Below are positions 1 through 9,038 of a DNA stretch of 64,000 nucleotides, one piece after another. Origin of the DNA: Janthinobacterium tructae (GTDB taxonomy: Bacteria > Pseudomonadota > Gammaproteobacteria > Burkholderiales > Burkholderiaceae_D); NCBI RefSeq assembly GCF_006517255.1, contig NZ_CP041185.1, positions 1,364,001 to 1,428,000 of the forward strand, read 5' to 3'. The translations under genes were made by a program, and so were the position numbers. Each line of letters opens with the position of its first letter. Position 1 is the stretch's first letter. The notes below the pieces were generated by a model. That model was given only the letters and a program-made list of their open reading frames with translations, had not been told where the DNA came from and searched no databases.

Positions 1-2912
1 CCCTGTTCGCGCTCGTACACGCGGATCAGGCGTGTCGCTTCCAGGCCATCCATGCGCGGCATCTGCACGTCCATCAGGACGATGTCGAAGCTGCCACGGC
101 TGAACTCGCGCACGGCGCTCTCGCCATCGCTGGCGGCGATCACCTGGTGGCCGGCCGCGCCCAGACTGATCTGCAGCAGCTCCACGTTCTGCGGCACGTC
201 GTCGGCCACCAGGATGCGCAGCGGCGGCAAGGCCACCACGGGCTGTTCGCTGCGGCGCGCCACAGCCTTGCCCGGCGCCAGCGGCAGCAATACATGGAAC
301 ACGCTGCCCACGCCCAGGGTGCTTTCCACCGTGATGGTGCCACCCATCAGTTCGACCAGCTGCAGCGAAATCGTCGTGCCCAGGCCCGTGCCGCCAAAGC
401 GGCGACTCATGGAAGAATCGGCTTGTGTAAATGGGGCGAAGATCTTGTCCAGGCGGTCGGCGGGGATGCCGATGCCCGTGTCGTGCACGGCGATATGCAC
501 CTGCTCGCCCTGCATGGCGACGGCCACGCGCACGTGGCCCACTTCCGTGAACTTGACGGCGTTGCCGATCAAATTCGTCAGCACCTGCTGCACCCGGCGC
601 GCGTCGCCCAGAAAGAACTGGCCCATGCCCGGATCGACGTCCACATGCAGCACCAGGTCGCGCGCCTGCGCCGTGATGCGCAGGGAGGCCGCCACATGAT
701 CGACCAGGTCCGGCAGCGAAAAGTCCACCAGTTCCAGCTCGGTGGCGCCTTTTTCCAGCTTGGCCGTGTCGAGGATGTCGTTGAGCAGCTCGAGCAACGA
801 ACGGGCCGACTGGCGCACCGTGCCCAGATGGCGGCGCTGCAGGCTGTCCAGGGCGGTCCCCAGCAGCACTTCCGTAAAGCCGATGATGGCATTCATCGGC
901 GTGCGGATTTCATGGCTCATGTTGGCCAGGAAGCTGGTTTTCGATTCGGCGGCCAGCTCGGCGCGGTCTTTTGCCGCGCGCAGGTTTTCCTGCATGGCGC
1001 GCCGCTCGCTCACGTCGGTGGCCAGCTTGACCACCTTGAACGGCTTGCCGTCCGCGTTGAAGATCGGGTTGTACGAGGCCTGTATCCACACTTCCCGGCC
1101 ATCCTTGTCGATGCGCTTGTACTCGCCCGTATTGAATTCGCCCTGCGCCAGCTGCTGCCAGAAAGCGATGTAGTCGGGCGAAGTGACATAAGCCGGTTCG
1201 CAGAAGATGCTGTGGTGCAGCCCCAGCACGTCATCGAGCTGGTAGCCGAGCAGGTCGAGGAAGTTCTGGTTGACCGCCAGGATGCGCCCCTGCAGGTCGA
1301 ACTCGATGACGGCCATCGCGCGCGAGATGGCCGTGACCTTGCCCTCGTATTCGGCGTTGCGCAATTCGCTTTCCGTGATGTCGAGGATGACGCCGTCGAT
1401 CCAGCGCACCACGCCATCGTTGTCGAGCACAGGGCCGCTGCTTTCGCGCACCCAGCGCTCGCGCCCGTCGCGGTGGATCAGGCGGTAGACGTTCTCGAAA
1501 TCGCGCTTCTCGCCGGCCGCCTGCACGCAGGTGTCGTTGACGCGCTGGCGGTCGTCCGGATGCACGAGCTCGAACAGCCTGACCCGCCCTTCGATGAAGT
1601 CCTGCGGCATCCAGCCTGTCAGGTTGAAGACAGCATCGCTGATGAAGATCATCTTCCATTCGGGCGCGAAGCTGCAGTGGAAGGACACGCCGGGGATATT
1701 GCGGATCAGGGTGCGGTACTGGCGCTCGCTGTCCTTCAGCGCCTGTTCCATGCTGCGCGAGGAGCGCATGTCCGTGACAAACGCCACGAACAGGGGCTGG
1801 CCCGGCGTGTCGATCTTGCCGATCGCCACGCGCATGGGCAGCACGGCGCCATCCTTGTGGCGGCCGTCGAGTTCGCGTCCGCTGTCGAGGATGCGCGAGG
1901 CGCCCGTTTCCAGGTAGTCGCGCAAATAGCCTTCGTACGCGGCCGCATCGGCTGCTTGCAGCAGCACGCTGGCGTCGCGCCCCACGATCTGCGCTTCGGA
2001 CCAGCCAAACAGGCTTTCCGCGGCGGGGTTAAAGGAACGCACCTTGCCCTGGCCATCGATGGTGATCAGGCCATCGGCGGCCGTGTCGACGATGGCGCGC
2101 AGGCGCGACTCGCCGGCGCTGGCATGGCGCAACAACTGGCGGTAGCGCAGCAAGCCGTTCGCGGCGACCACGAAGACGGTCAGGGTGACGGTGATCAGGG
2201 CCACGGCCAGGGCCACGAACGAGGCTTGCACCGTAATCGTGTTCTCGCCTGCCGTGGGCGTACCGGAAAAGCGCGCCGCCAGCATGCCCGTGTAATGCAT
2301 GCCGGAAATGGCCAGGCCCATGACGACACTGCTGACCAGCAGCGCCGTCAGCGCACTGAGGCGCTGGCGCATGGCACTCAGGCCGAAGCGTATCCACAGT
2401 GCCAGCATGGCCATGGTGACGGCCACCAGCAGCGACAGCGCAAACAGCCACGGCTCGTAGTGCAGGGTCAGCGAAGTTTGCATGGCGGCCATGCCGCTGT
2501 AATGCATGGAGCCGATGCCCACGCCCACCAGCACGCCGCCCACCACCAGCTGGCGCCAGCTGATGCGCGGACGCGCCAGCAAGTTCAGCGCCACCCACGA
2601 CGCGGCCACGCCAGGCAGCATCGACAGCAGGGTCAGGCCGGGGTCGAAGGAAACGCGCGTGCAGATGTCGAAAGCCAGCATGCCGATGAAGTGCATCGAC
2701 CAGATGCCGCCGCCCAGCGCGATGGCGCCCGTGATGATGGCCGTCTGGCGCTGGAAGCCGCGCTCGCTGCTGCGCGCCATGCCTGCGATCTGCAGGGCCA
2801 TGAACGAGGCAAAGATGGCAATGCCGATGGAAAACAGCACCAGCCAGGCATCGTGCGTGCCGTAGATATACGGCACGGTATTGGTCGAAAAGGCAAAGAT
2901 GGAACTCAGCAT
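1..2912 (-). CDS. MHYT-domain hybrid sensor histidine kinase (C-terminus cut by window edge)
   Basis: Inner-membrane hybrid histidine kinase; 970 codons are visible and the reading frame runs off position 1. Translation from the ATG at 2912 gives an N-terminal MHYT membrane sensor with three motif copies (MHFIGM near residue 73, MHYSGM near 136, MHYTGM near 205). Three PAS/PAC segments follow at about 265-640. The HisKA motif NMSHEIRTPMNA has its His at about 667, then come HATPase boxes ending with GGTGLGTTISLQL. A receiver domain has its phospho-acceptor in MDVQMPRM at about residue 948, so only the end of REC is missing. MHYT domains are proposed to sense diatomic gases through bound copper. 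No strong ribosome-binding site precedes the start; an ATG at 2929 is followed at once by a stop. The signal and the partner regulator are unknown. Confidence 0.88.
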   Translation of the reverse strand, partial: MLSSIFAFSTNTVPYIYGTHDAWLVLFSIGIAIFASFMALQIAGMARSSERGFQRQTAIITGAIALGGGIWSMHFIGMLAFDICTRVSFDPGLTLLSMLPGVAASWVALNLLARPRISWRQLVVGGVLVGVGIGSMHYSGMAAMQTSLTLHYEPWLFALSLLVAVTMAMLALWIRFGLSAMRQRLSALTALLVSSVVMGLAISGMHYTGMLAARFSGTPTAGENTITVQASFVALAVALITVTLTVFVVAANGLLRYRQLLRHASAGESRLRAIVDTAADGLITIDGQGKVRSFNPAAESLFGWSEAQIVGRDASVLLQAADAAAYEGYLRDYLETGASRILDSGRELDGRHKDGAVLPMRVAIGKIDTPGQPLFVAFVTDMRSSRSMEQALKDSERQYRTLIRNIPGVSFHCSFAPEWKMIFISDAVFNLTGWMPQDFIEGRVRLFELVHPDDRQRVNDTCVQAAGEKRDFENVYRLIHRDGRERWVRESSGPVLDNDGVVRWIDGVILDITESELRNAEYEGKVTAISRAMAVIEFDLQGRILAVNQNFLDLLGYQLDDVLGLHHSIFCEPAYVTSPDYIAFWQQLAQGEFNTGEYKRIDKDGREVWIQASYNPIFNADGKPFKVVKLATDVSERRAMQENLRAAKDRAELAAESKTSFLANMSHEIRTPMNAIIGFTEVLLGTALDSLQRRHLGTVRQSARSLLELLNDILDTAKLEKGATELELVDFSLPDLVDHVAASLRITAQARDLVLHVDVDPGMGQFFLGDARRVQQVLTNLIGNAVKFTEVGHVRVAVAMQGEQVHIAVHDTGIGIPADRLDKIFAPFTQADSSMSRRFGGTGLGTTISLQLVELMGGTITVESTLGVGSVFHVLLPLAPGKAVARRSEQPVVALPPLRILVADDVPQNVELLQISLGAAGHQVIAASDGESAVREFSRGSFDIVLMDVQMPRMDGLEATRLIRVYEREQ

Positions 2913-3259
2913 ACTGTCGTGAACTACATAGAGTGAAACGTGACGTCGCAAAACATGACAGCGCACCGCGCGCCGGTGCCAGGCTTTTTAGTAAAGCGGC
3001 AACACAGCGAAAATGACAACGGCAGCAATCGACCAGGGCAAGGCTCGGTCATCACGCCCACGCCTGCCGCGCGGGGGAAAGGTGCCCGTTCAGAGAGAAC
3101 AAGCGGAATACGTACGAACTCTGGCGCGGATAGCTGGCCGCCAGCGTGACGATGATTTTTTAAAGAGCCATGAGTATAGTTGCTTTACGAAAATATTCAT
3201 AGGACTTCAACAATATAATTATCAAAATGAAAATATTTTGCAGCCACAATGCCACAGGC
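2913..3259. other. Intergenic region, AT-rich at its distal end
   Basis: About 350 bases without a supported gene. They lie between the 3' end of the GNAT gene and the 5' end of the MHYT kinase, both on the minus strand, so the kinase promoter should be here. The part nearest the kinase is GC-rich. About 3170-3245 is distinctly AT-rich and contains no ORF with a credible start. I see no clear rho-independent terminator for the GNAT operon. Confidence 0.5.
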
Positions 3260-3730
3260 TCAGGAAAGCAAGCGCTCGGCCATCATCTCGCCATCGCCGT
3301 CGAGTCCTGTTTCGACGAAACCGGCGTCTGCGTAGAGTTGCCGGGCGCGCGCATTGGCTGGCACGTAGTAGAGCACCACCCTGCTTGCCCCACGCGAGCG
3401 CATCTCGGCTAGCAGCAGTGCCAGGGCTGCCCGGGCAAATCCCTGCCCCTGCCACGGCGCCGCTATCATCAGGCGGTACAGCACATGCGTATCCTGCCGC
3501 CCCGCACTGCCTGGCAGCGCATACATGGCAAAGCCGATCAGTTCGTCGTCGGCATAGATCGCGCGCGGGTGCATGTAGGCGTGACTGGTGGCCAGCGCCA
3601 GCGAATCGGCATTACTGGCAATAAAATCGCGTTGCGCTGCGTGCAGCGGCAACCTAATGACAGCCTCGGCGTTGGCCGCGCACACGGGACGCAGGGTCAG
3701 GGCAGCGTTGATGGACACGCCCTTCCTCAT
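3260..3730 (-). CDS. GNAT-family N-acetyltransferase
   Basis: 156-residue acetyltransferase that would transfer an acetyl group from acetyl-CoA to an unidentified amine. The GNAT core is visible: YRLMIAAPWQGQGFARAAL is the acetyl-CoA-binding motif A (Q/R-x-x-G-x-A pattern) at about residues 85-103, followed by the beta-5/alpha-4 segment VVLYYVPANARARQLYADAGF typical of the family. The start at 3730 is chosen because its ATG overlaps the stop of the upstream membrane-protein gene as ATGA, indicating translational coupling. A longer frame reaching 3904 lies inside that upstream gene. The substrate cannot be told from sequence. Confidence 0.85.
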   Translation of the reverse strand: MRKGVSINAALTLRPVCAANAEAVIRLPLHAAQRDFIASNADSLALATSHAYMHPRAIYADDELIGFAMYALPGSAGRQDTHVLYRLMIAAPWQGQGFARAALALLLAEMRSRGASRVVLYYVPANARARQLYADAGFVETGLDGDGEMMAERLLS

Positions 3731-4350
3731 GCCTGCGGCCAGCGCGCGCGGATGGCGGCGCACGACTGGTAATGCGGGCCGGCCGTCTCGCTGACGGCAA
3801 TGCCGGCCAGCGTACAACGGCGGCTCAACTCGTCCTTGATCTGCCGCAACGACCAGCGCTGCGGCACGGGCAAATCCATGCCCACCACGCGGACCAGCGG
3901 GCAAGCTTCGAGGGTCGTGTGCAGCAGCAGCTCCAGGCGTGCCATCGGCGGTCCGCCGCGGTAGACATCCACCGGGCCCGCGTAGCTGACCACTTCCAGC
4001 CCGCGTATCTGCTGCGGCGCCAGTTGCAGCTCCCTCTCATGGCCGGGCAGGCGCCGCGCCACCCGGCGCAGCAACAGGCCGGCGTCGTTGATTTCGACAT
4101 GAAAAGACAGATTGCGATCCGGCAGCAGGACCAGGCCGATGGTCCACGCGGCCAGCGCCGGCAGGAGCAGCAGCACTGCCTCGCCCGCATACGACACATC
4201 GCGCCAGACGGCTTGCAGGACAAAGGCGAGGATCAGGGCGCAGCCGCCCAGCAGCACGCTGCGCCACAGCACGGGACGCAGATTGGCCATCATCGCCGCA
4301 TGCGAGCTGGCATCGTCGGCCGGCGCAAAGCGTATCCATTCGGCGCGCAC
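3727..4350 (-). CDS. Small membrane protein of unknown function
   Basis: Unrecognised protein of 207 residues if started at the GTG at 4350, or 188 residues from the first of two tandem ATGs at 4293; neither start has a strong ribosome-binding site. Two hydrophobic segments near the N-terminus (WRSVLLGGCALILAFVLQAVW and AVLLLLPALAAWTIGLVLLP) form a probable membrane hairpin. A soluble C-terminal domain rich in beta-strand-like segments follows and resembles the PH-like tails of small bacterial membrane proteins (inference only). It is the middle gene of a three-gene minus-strand operon and overlaps the GNAT gene by four bases (ATGA). Function is unknown. Confidence 0.6.
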   Translation of the reverse strand: MRAEWIRFAPADDASSHAAMMANLRPVLWRSVLLGGCALILAFVLQAVWRDVSYAGEAVLLLLPALAAWTIGLVLLPDRNLSFHVEINDAGLLLRRVARRLPGHERELQLAPQQIRGLEVVSYAGPVDVYRGGPPMARLELLLHTTLEACPLVRVVGMDLPVPQRWSLRQIKDELSRRCTLAGIAVSETAGPHYQSCAAIRARWPQA

Positions 4351-4379
4351 CGGCTTGCAGGGTCTGGCGGGAATACCGC

Positions 4380-4748
4380 TCAAGCGTTGGATGCCAGCAT
4401 GTCGCGGAACCAGGCCAGTTGCTCGCGCGTCAGGTAGTTGGCGCCATCGCCATGCAGGATAACGATCTCGATCTCGGGCGGAATCGACGCAATCAGCTGC
4501 GCCCCCGTGACGGGAATCTTGGGAAACGCGATGCCGGACAGGAAAGCCGGGTCTTCCGCCACCGTCACGCACTGACGCTCCGGGTTCGGCGACGGCACGA
4601 GGAACAGGTCGATCTGCTCGCTTTGTCCGCCGATGACGACGTGCAATTGCGCGGCCAGCAGTTCGGGCAGGATCAGCTCGATGTTATTCTCGGTGCGCGA
4701 TAGCTGGAAAGCGCTTTTCAGGGGCGTCAGGACTGGCGTGGCGGACAT
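4380..4748 (-). CDS. Hypothetical protein (possible SseB-like fold)
   Basis: 122-residue soluble protein with no signal peptide or membrane segment. The ATG at 4748 begins MSATPVLTPLKSAFQL; an alternative ATG at 4799 would add 17 residues of poor composition. The C-terminal part (IPPEIEIVILHGDGANYL then TREQLAWFRDML) weakly recalls SseB-type enhancer proteins, but this is only an impression. It is first in a minus-strand operon with the small membrane protein and the GNAT acetyltransferase, about 30 bases upstream of the former. Confidence 0.6.
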   Translation of the reverse strand: MSATPVLTPLKSAFQLSRTENNIELILPELLAAQLHVVIGGQSEQIDLFLVPSPNPERQCVTVAEDPAFLSGIAFPKIPVTGAQLIASIPPEIEIVILHGDGANYLTREQLAWFRDMLASNA

Positions 4749-4789
4749 GGGAACAGTGTGAAAGTGAAGACGACGGCAGTGTAGCAGAG

Positions 4790-4823
4790 GCGCCCGCACG
4801 GGCGCGCTCCGCTGGCGCAGCGG
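4790..4823 (-). terminator. Tandem GC-rich hairpins after the TonB receptor gene
   Basis: Immediately after the receptor stop codon are two inverted repeats: CCGCTG/CAGCGG (4809-4823) and GCGCCCG/CGGGCGC (4790-4805, two-base loop). No clear U-run follows on the minus strand, so a terminator role is plausible but weak. Confidence 0.35.
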
Positions 4824-7319
4824 CTACAGCTTGTAGTTCAGGGACAGCAGCACGCTGCGCGGCGCGCCGTAGCGTTCCAGCCCGCCCGACCAGGCATAGC
4901 CGAGGCCCTGGTAGTAGCGGCGATCGAGCACGTTGTCGACACTCACGCGCAGCTGTACCTGCTCGCTGAGGCGGTAGCCGGCCGTCAGCCCGACGATGGC
5001 GTAGCCGCCCTGCTGCGTCAGGTAAGCCGTGTCGCGACGGTCAATCTTGTCCTGGGCGTAGACGGAGGCGCCGAGGTTCCATTTTGCCAGGCTGCCGCTC
5101 AGCTGCACAGTCGTGTACAGCTTGAACAATTGCTTCGGCTCATCGGTGGCGATGCGCTGGCCGATGTTCGCCGCCACGCTGTCCTTCGTGTACTTGGCCA
5201 GCACATAGGTGTAGCCACCCGCGATCTGCCAGCCCGGCAGAGGCGAGCCCGACAACTGCAAGTCGACGCCTTCGCTTTTGACCTGCCCGGCCGCGCGGGC
5301 GCAATAGATGGCGCCGCCCGTGGGGCAATTGACCTCGTCGGCCATGGCGCGGTTGTTCTGCTTGATGCGGAACAGGGCACCGCTGGCATTGAGCCTGCCG
5401 CCGAAATACTCGCCCTTGATGCCCGCTTCCAGGTTGGTGCCGCTCAACGGTGGCAAGGTATTGCCCTGTACATCGAGCACGCTTTGCGGCTGGAAGATCT
5501 GCGTGCCGCTCGCATATATGGAATGGTGCGCGTCCAGGTCGTAGACCAGACCCGCGTACGGCGTGAACTTGGCGTTTTCCGTCAGGTCGCGGCGCCACGT
5601 CGGCTTGGTGGAATACCAGCCCGTGACATCCTGCGCATACCAGCCGAAGCGCCCGCCCAGCACCAGGCGCAGCGGATCGGCCAGGCTGAAGTTGCCGGCC
5701 ACATAAATGCCCTTCTCGTCCGTCTTGCGGCCCCAGTTGTAGGGCTCGAACGGCGCGCCGCGCATCGGGTAGGCACGGGGATTCCACTGGCGCAGATCGA
5801 ACACGCGCTTTCCCGCACCTTCCCAGCTCTGGGCCGCATCCGAATCGTCATGGCGGTAGCTGGCGCCGACGATGACGTCATGCTGGCGGCCGAACCAGGT
5901 GACGGGCCCGCTCAAGCGCCAGTCGGCCACCACTTGTTGCGTGTTGTACTTCCAGCCTGTCTCCGACTGTTCCAGCAGATACGATTCGCCCTCGACACGG
6001 CTGTTGGTGGTATTGCGCGTGCTCGACGAGGCATCGATGTGCGTGATGGCAAAGCGGCTGCGCCAGCCCTTCTCCAGCTGCGTTTCCAGGTCGGCGAAGA
6101 CGACGTTGTTGTCGCGTTTCTGGAACGAGTCGGCATTGTTCAGGAAAGTCGAGCGGGGCAAGTCCATGTGGCGGCCGTCGGGCAAGGTCGGCAAGCCGAC
6201 GAACACGCCGTCGGTGCGGCTGTGCTGGCGCGAAAAACCGATGCCGGCCGTGGTCGACGGCGTCAGGTCCGCCTCGACGATCGCATACACGGTGCCATTG
6301 GTATTGTTGACCACGTCGACAAAGCTGTCGCTGTCGCGCCAGCTGGCCGCCACGCGCCCGCGCAGGCTGCCCGAGTCGTTCAGGGCATTGCTGGCGTCCA
6401 CCGTCAGTTGCCGGTCCTTCCAGCTGCCCAGGTGAGCGGACGCATTGAGCAGGGGCGTGGCCGTGGGGCGCTTGCGTATCATGTTGATGCTGCCCGACGG
6501 CGCGCCCGCCCCTTCCATCAGGCCGGTGGCGCCGCGCACCACTTCCACGCGGTCGTACATCAGCATGTCGGCCGAGACGTTGCGCTCATTGAAAGCCGTG
6601 ACATCGAGCGGCAAGCCATCGACACTCACGTGACTCAAGGCAAAACCGCGCGCGAAATACGTGGTTTCCTGGTCGGACACGCCCTGCGTCTTGCCATACA
6701 GGCCGGGCGTGGCGCGCGCCACGTCCTGCAAGGTGGTCAAATCGAAATCTTCCATTTGCTGGCGCGAAATCACGCTGACCGTTTGCGGCGTGTGGCGCTG
6801 CGACAGGTTCAAGCCCGTGGCCGTCGACATATTCCTCGACGTATACAGTCCCGTGCCTTCCGTGGCGCGGTCGGCCTCGGCGCTGACGATCACGGCGGGC
6901 ATGCTGTCCAGACCGCCATCGGCCGTGCCGCTACTGATTTTACGCAACAGGTAATTGCCGCTGCCGTTTGCAAGCACTTCGAGCCCGCTGCCTTGCAGCA
7001 GTTTTTGCAGGCCGGCCGCGACACCATGGCGGCCCTGCAAGCCCGGCGTCGCCAGGCCGTCGAGCGCCACGCCCTGGGTGGACAGGTTGATCCCGGCAGC
7101 GATGGCAAACGTGGACAGCGCATCGCGCAGGCTGCCGGCGGGAATATGATACTCGCGCAGGCTGGCGGCCGGGCTGGACTCGGCGGCCAGCGCTGCCTGC
7201 GGCAAACCGGCGCCGGCCGCGCCCACGGCGAGGAGCAGGACCAGCGCGGCGCGCACGGCGCCGGTGGTGGGATGGAGCGACATTTGTGCTGTTGTCAAGC
7301 TGCGGTGCGGCAAAGCCAT
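4824..7319 (-). CDS. TonB-dependent siderophore receptor with STN signalling domain
   Basis: 831-residue outer-membrane receptor for ferric siderophore uptake, energised by TonB/ExbBD. The signal peptide includes VRAALVLLLAVGAAGAG. An STN (secretin/TonB N-terminal) domain at about 50-115 is the mark of transducing FecA/FpvA-type receptors that talk to an anti-sigma factor. The plug domain follows (HTPQTVSVISRQQMED, then VEVVRGATGLMEGAGAPSG), and then a 22-strand-type barrel up to LLSLNYKL. AAAGG is visible five bases before the ATG at 7319. FecI and FecR homologues lie directly upstream on the same strand, so it is probably their target. The C-terminal residue is Leu rather than the usual aromatic. 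The siderophore cannot be named. Confidence 0.93.
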   Translation of the reverse strand: MALPHRSLTTAQMSLHPTTGAVRAALVLLLAVGAAGAGLPQAALAAESSPAASLREYHIPAGSLRDALSTFAIAAGINLSTQGVALDGLATPGLQGRHGVAAGLQKLLQGSGLEVLANGSGNYLLRKISSGTADGGLDSMPAVIVSAEADRATEGTGLYTSRNMSTATGLNLSQRHTPQTVSVISRQQMEDFDLTTLQDVARATPGLYGKTQGVSDQETTYFARGFALSHVSVDGLPLDVTAFNERNVSADMLMYDRVEVVRGATGLMEGAGAPSGSINMIRKRPTATPLLNASAHLGSWKDRQLTVDASNALNDSGSLRGRVAASWRDSDSFVDVVNNTNGTVYAIVEADLTPSTTAGIGFSRQHSRTDGVFVGLPTLPDGRHMDLPRSTFLNNADSFQKRDNNVVFADLETQLEKGWRSRFAITHIDASSSTRNTTNSRVEGESYLLEQSETGWKYNTQQVVADWRLSGPVTWFGRQHDVIVGASYRHDDSDAAQSWEGAGKRVFDLRQWNPRAYPMRGAPFEPYNWGRKTDEKGIYVAGNFSLADPLRLVLGGRFGWYAQDVTGWYSTKPTWRRDLTENAKFTPYAGLVYDLDAHHSIYASGTQIFQPQSVLDVQGNTLPPLSGTNLEAGIKGEYFGGRLNASGALFRIKQNNRAMADEVNCPTGGAIYCARAAGQVKSEGVDLQLSGSPLPGWQIAGGYTYVLAKYTKDSVAANIGQRIATDEPKQLFKLYTTVQLSGSLAKWNLGASVYAQDKIDRRDTAYLTQQGGYAIVGLTAGYRLSEQVQLRVSVDNVLDRRYYQGLGYAWSGGLERYGAPRSVLLSLNYKL

Positions 7320-7438
7320 GTGGACCTTTCGATGGTTCGGATTGTTCGTTCTCTACCTTGTATGACGAAGCAATCCGCAAAAAGGGACAGGGGAAATGCA
7401 CGTGGCGGCGCTTGGCGGCTTACGCGTGACCTCGCCAC

Positions 7439-7492
7439 GCTAAGCCGACCTACGAATGCTAGGTCGGCTTAGCCCACCGGGCGTAAGCCGAC
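7439..7492. repeat. REP-like element with two mutually exclusive hairpins
   Basis: A 14-bp perfect inverted repeat GCTAAGCCGACCTA/TAGGTCGGCTTAGC (7439-7452 and 7460-7473, seven-base loop) shares its right arm with a second hairpin: GTCGGCTTA (7463-7471) pairs with TAAGCCGAC (7484-7492) around GCCC/GGGC. It lies in the 177-bp gap between fecR and the receptor gene. The layout resembles REP/BIME palindromic elements of proteobacteria. A further partial arm, GGCGGCTTA, occurs just to the left near 7415. Confidence 0.7.
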
Positions 7493-7496
7493 AATC

Positions 7497-8465
7497 TCAA
7501 GCCGCCTCGACACTGATCCAGTAGCGCGTGCGGCGCACCAGCCGGATCGGCAAGGAATGTTGCAGCAAGAGCAGGATGTTGTCCGGGTCGTTCAGCTGGA
7601 AGATGCCGTCCACGGGCATGGCGGCCAGCGCCGGATCGCAGTGCAGCACGCCGTAGCGATAGCGCGCCACCTGGGCCAGCACCTCGCCCAGCGGCATGCG
7701 CTCGGCGATCAGCACGCCCTGCAGCCAGCCGTCAGCGTGCGGCGTCAGCGGCGACAGGGAAGAAATGGCACGCTCATCGAAACTGCCCTGCCGGCCCGCA
7801 TTGACCCTGCGCAAGGCATCGGGCGCTTGCGCCGGTCGGATCTCGACGGCGCCCTCGCTGACAGCCACCTGCGTGCGCGGCGCCAGCACGCTGCCGCCCT
7901 GGCGCACGCTGAAGTGCGTGCCCAGCGCGCGCACGGCACCATTGCTGCTGCGCACGAGGAATGGGCGCGCGGGCACGGCCCCGTCATGCGCCGTGGCGAC
8001 ATGGATTTCCCCGGCATGCAGCACGACCTGCCGTGCCGCATCGTCAAAGTGCACGTCGATGGCCGTGTGCGTATTGAGCACCAGTTGCGTGCCATCCGGC
8101 AAGGTCATGTGGCGGATCTCACCGCGCGCCGTGCGGATCGCGGCGCGCCAGCACTGCCATGGGGCCGACTGGCTGGCCAGCCACAGCGCCGGCCCGGCCG
8201 CGACCAATCCGGCCAGGCCGTAGAGCACGGCACGCCGCTGCGGCGACGGCGGCGCCGCGTCGGCCGTCTGGCGCAGCGCGGGCGGCACGCTGGCCAGGGT
8301 GCCGCACACCAGCTCGGCCCGCTGCCAGGCCGCTGCGTGCGCGGGATCGCTGGCGCGCCAGGACTGGAACGCTTGCTGCTCATCTGGACTCAAGGCGCCT
8401 GCGTGCAGGCGCACCAGCCATTGCGCCGCCGCGCGGGCGGCGCGTGGGTCGACCGCGGCGTTCAC
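7497..8465 (-). CDS. FecR-family anti-sigma/signal-transducing regulator
   Basis: 322-residue inner-membrane protein expected to pass the siderophore signal from the STN domain of the TonB receptor to the ECF sigma factor. The cytoplasmic N-terminal DUF4880 segment (AAQWLVRLHAGALSPDEQQA) is followed by one transmembrane helix at about 79-98 (AVLYGLAGLVAAGPALWLA). A periplasmic FecR domain (LPDGTQLVLNTHTAIDVHF, then the AGEIHVATAHD region) and a DUF4974-like tail complete it. The GTG start at 8465 overlaps the stop of fecI as GTGA. The same frame is open further upstream, but that stretch is the antisense/alternate frame of fecI. Confidence 0.9.
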   Translation of the reverse strand: MNAAVDPRAARAAAQWLVRLHAGALSPDEQQAFQSWRASDPAHAAAWQRAELVCGTLASVPPALRQTADAAPPSPQRRAVLYGLAGLVAAGPALWLASQSAPWQCWRAAIRTARGEIRHMTLPDGTQLVLNTHTAIDVHFDDAARQVVLHAGEIHVATAHDGAVPARPFLVRSSNGAVRALGTHFSVRQGGSVLAPRTQVAVSEGAVEIRPAQAPDALRRVNAGRQGSFDERAISSLSPLTPHADGWLQGVLIAERMPLGEVLAQVARYRYGVLHCDPALAAMPVDGIFQLNDPDNILLLLQHSLPIRLVRRTRYWISVEAA

Positions 8466-8968
8466 AGGATCAAGAGGATGCAGCGCTCGAACGCCTGCAC
8501 CATGTAGCGCTTGATGCTGCGCTCGCTCACGGCCAGGCGCCGCGCGATTTCCCCGTAAGCGAGGCCGTCGACATGCGCCAGCAGGAAGGCGTTGCGCACC
8601 AGCGGCGGCAAGCCGTCGAGCATGGCATCGATGCGCTGCAAGGCCTCCAATACCAGCAAGCGCTCTTCCGGCGACTGCATCAGCAGATCGGGCTGCTGCG
8701 CCAGGGTTTCCAGCCACGCCTGCTCCAGCGACAGGCGCCGGTAATGGTCGATCAGCAAGCGCTGCGCCACGGTGGTCAGGTAGGCGCGCGGTTCGCGCAA
8801 GGTCTGCCGGCCTTCCGGCGGCGCCGTCAGCAGGCGCACGAAGGTATCCTGCGCCAGGTCGGCCGCATGGTCGGCGCACTGCAGCTTGGCGCGCAGCCAG
8901 CGCATCAGCCAGCCGTGGTGATTGCTGTAAATGACGGCGATCGATTCGCCGGATTGCGCCATGTTCAC
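8462..8968 (-). CDS. FecI-like ECF RNA polymerase sigma factor
   Basis: About 168-residue ECF sigma factor of the iron-starvation (FecI) group. Region 2 is visible as HHGWLMRWLRAKLQCADHAADLAQDTFVRLL, and region 4 as LPPLVRNAFLLAHVDGLAYGEIARRLAVSERSIKRYM. The GTG at 8968 is preferred because AGGAG sits six bases before it; an ATG two codons downstream (8962) is the alternative. It overlaps fecR by four bases. A Fur-box-like sequence lies about 70 bases upstream, so transcription is probably derepressed under iron limitation. The expected target promoter is that of the TonB receptor gene. Confidence 0.92.
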   Translation of the reverse strand: MNMAQSGESIAVIYSNHHGWLMRWLRAKLQCADHAADLAQDTFVRLLTAPPEGRQTLREPRAYLTTVAQRLLIDHYRRLSLEQAWLETLAQQPDLLMQSPEERLLVLEALQRIDAMLDGLPPLVRNAFLLAHVDGLAYGEIARRLAVSERSIKRYMVQAFERCILLIL

Positions 8969-9038
8969 TAGGGACTCCTGCGCTGCAAGCGGCAAGGTGG
9001 AGGGTTTGCAATAGCCGGGTGGAACACGCCACCCAACT

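Noticed and set aside
147..2936. Very long plus-strand open frame (929 codons) opposite the MHYT kinase
   Set aside because: Its translation is low-complexity His/Ala/Gln/Arg-rich and matches no family, while the minus-strand frame encodes a coherent kinase. It is an effect of GC-biased codon use.
5130..7472. 780-codon plus-strand frame antisense to the TonB receptor
   Set aside because: The receptor is unambiguous, and the antisense translation is biased in composition with no start context.
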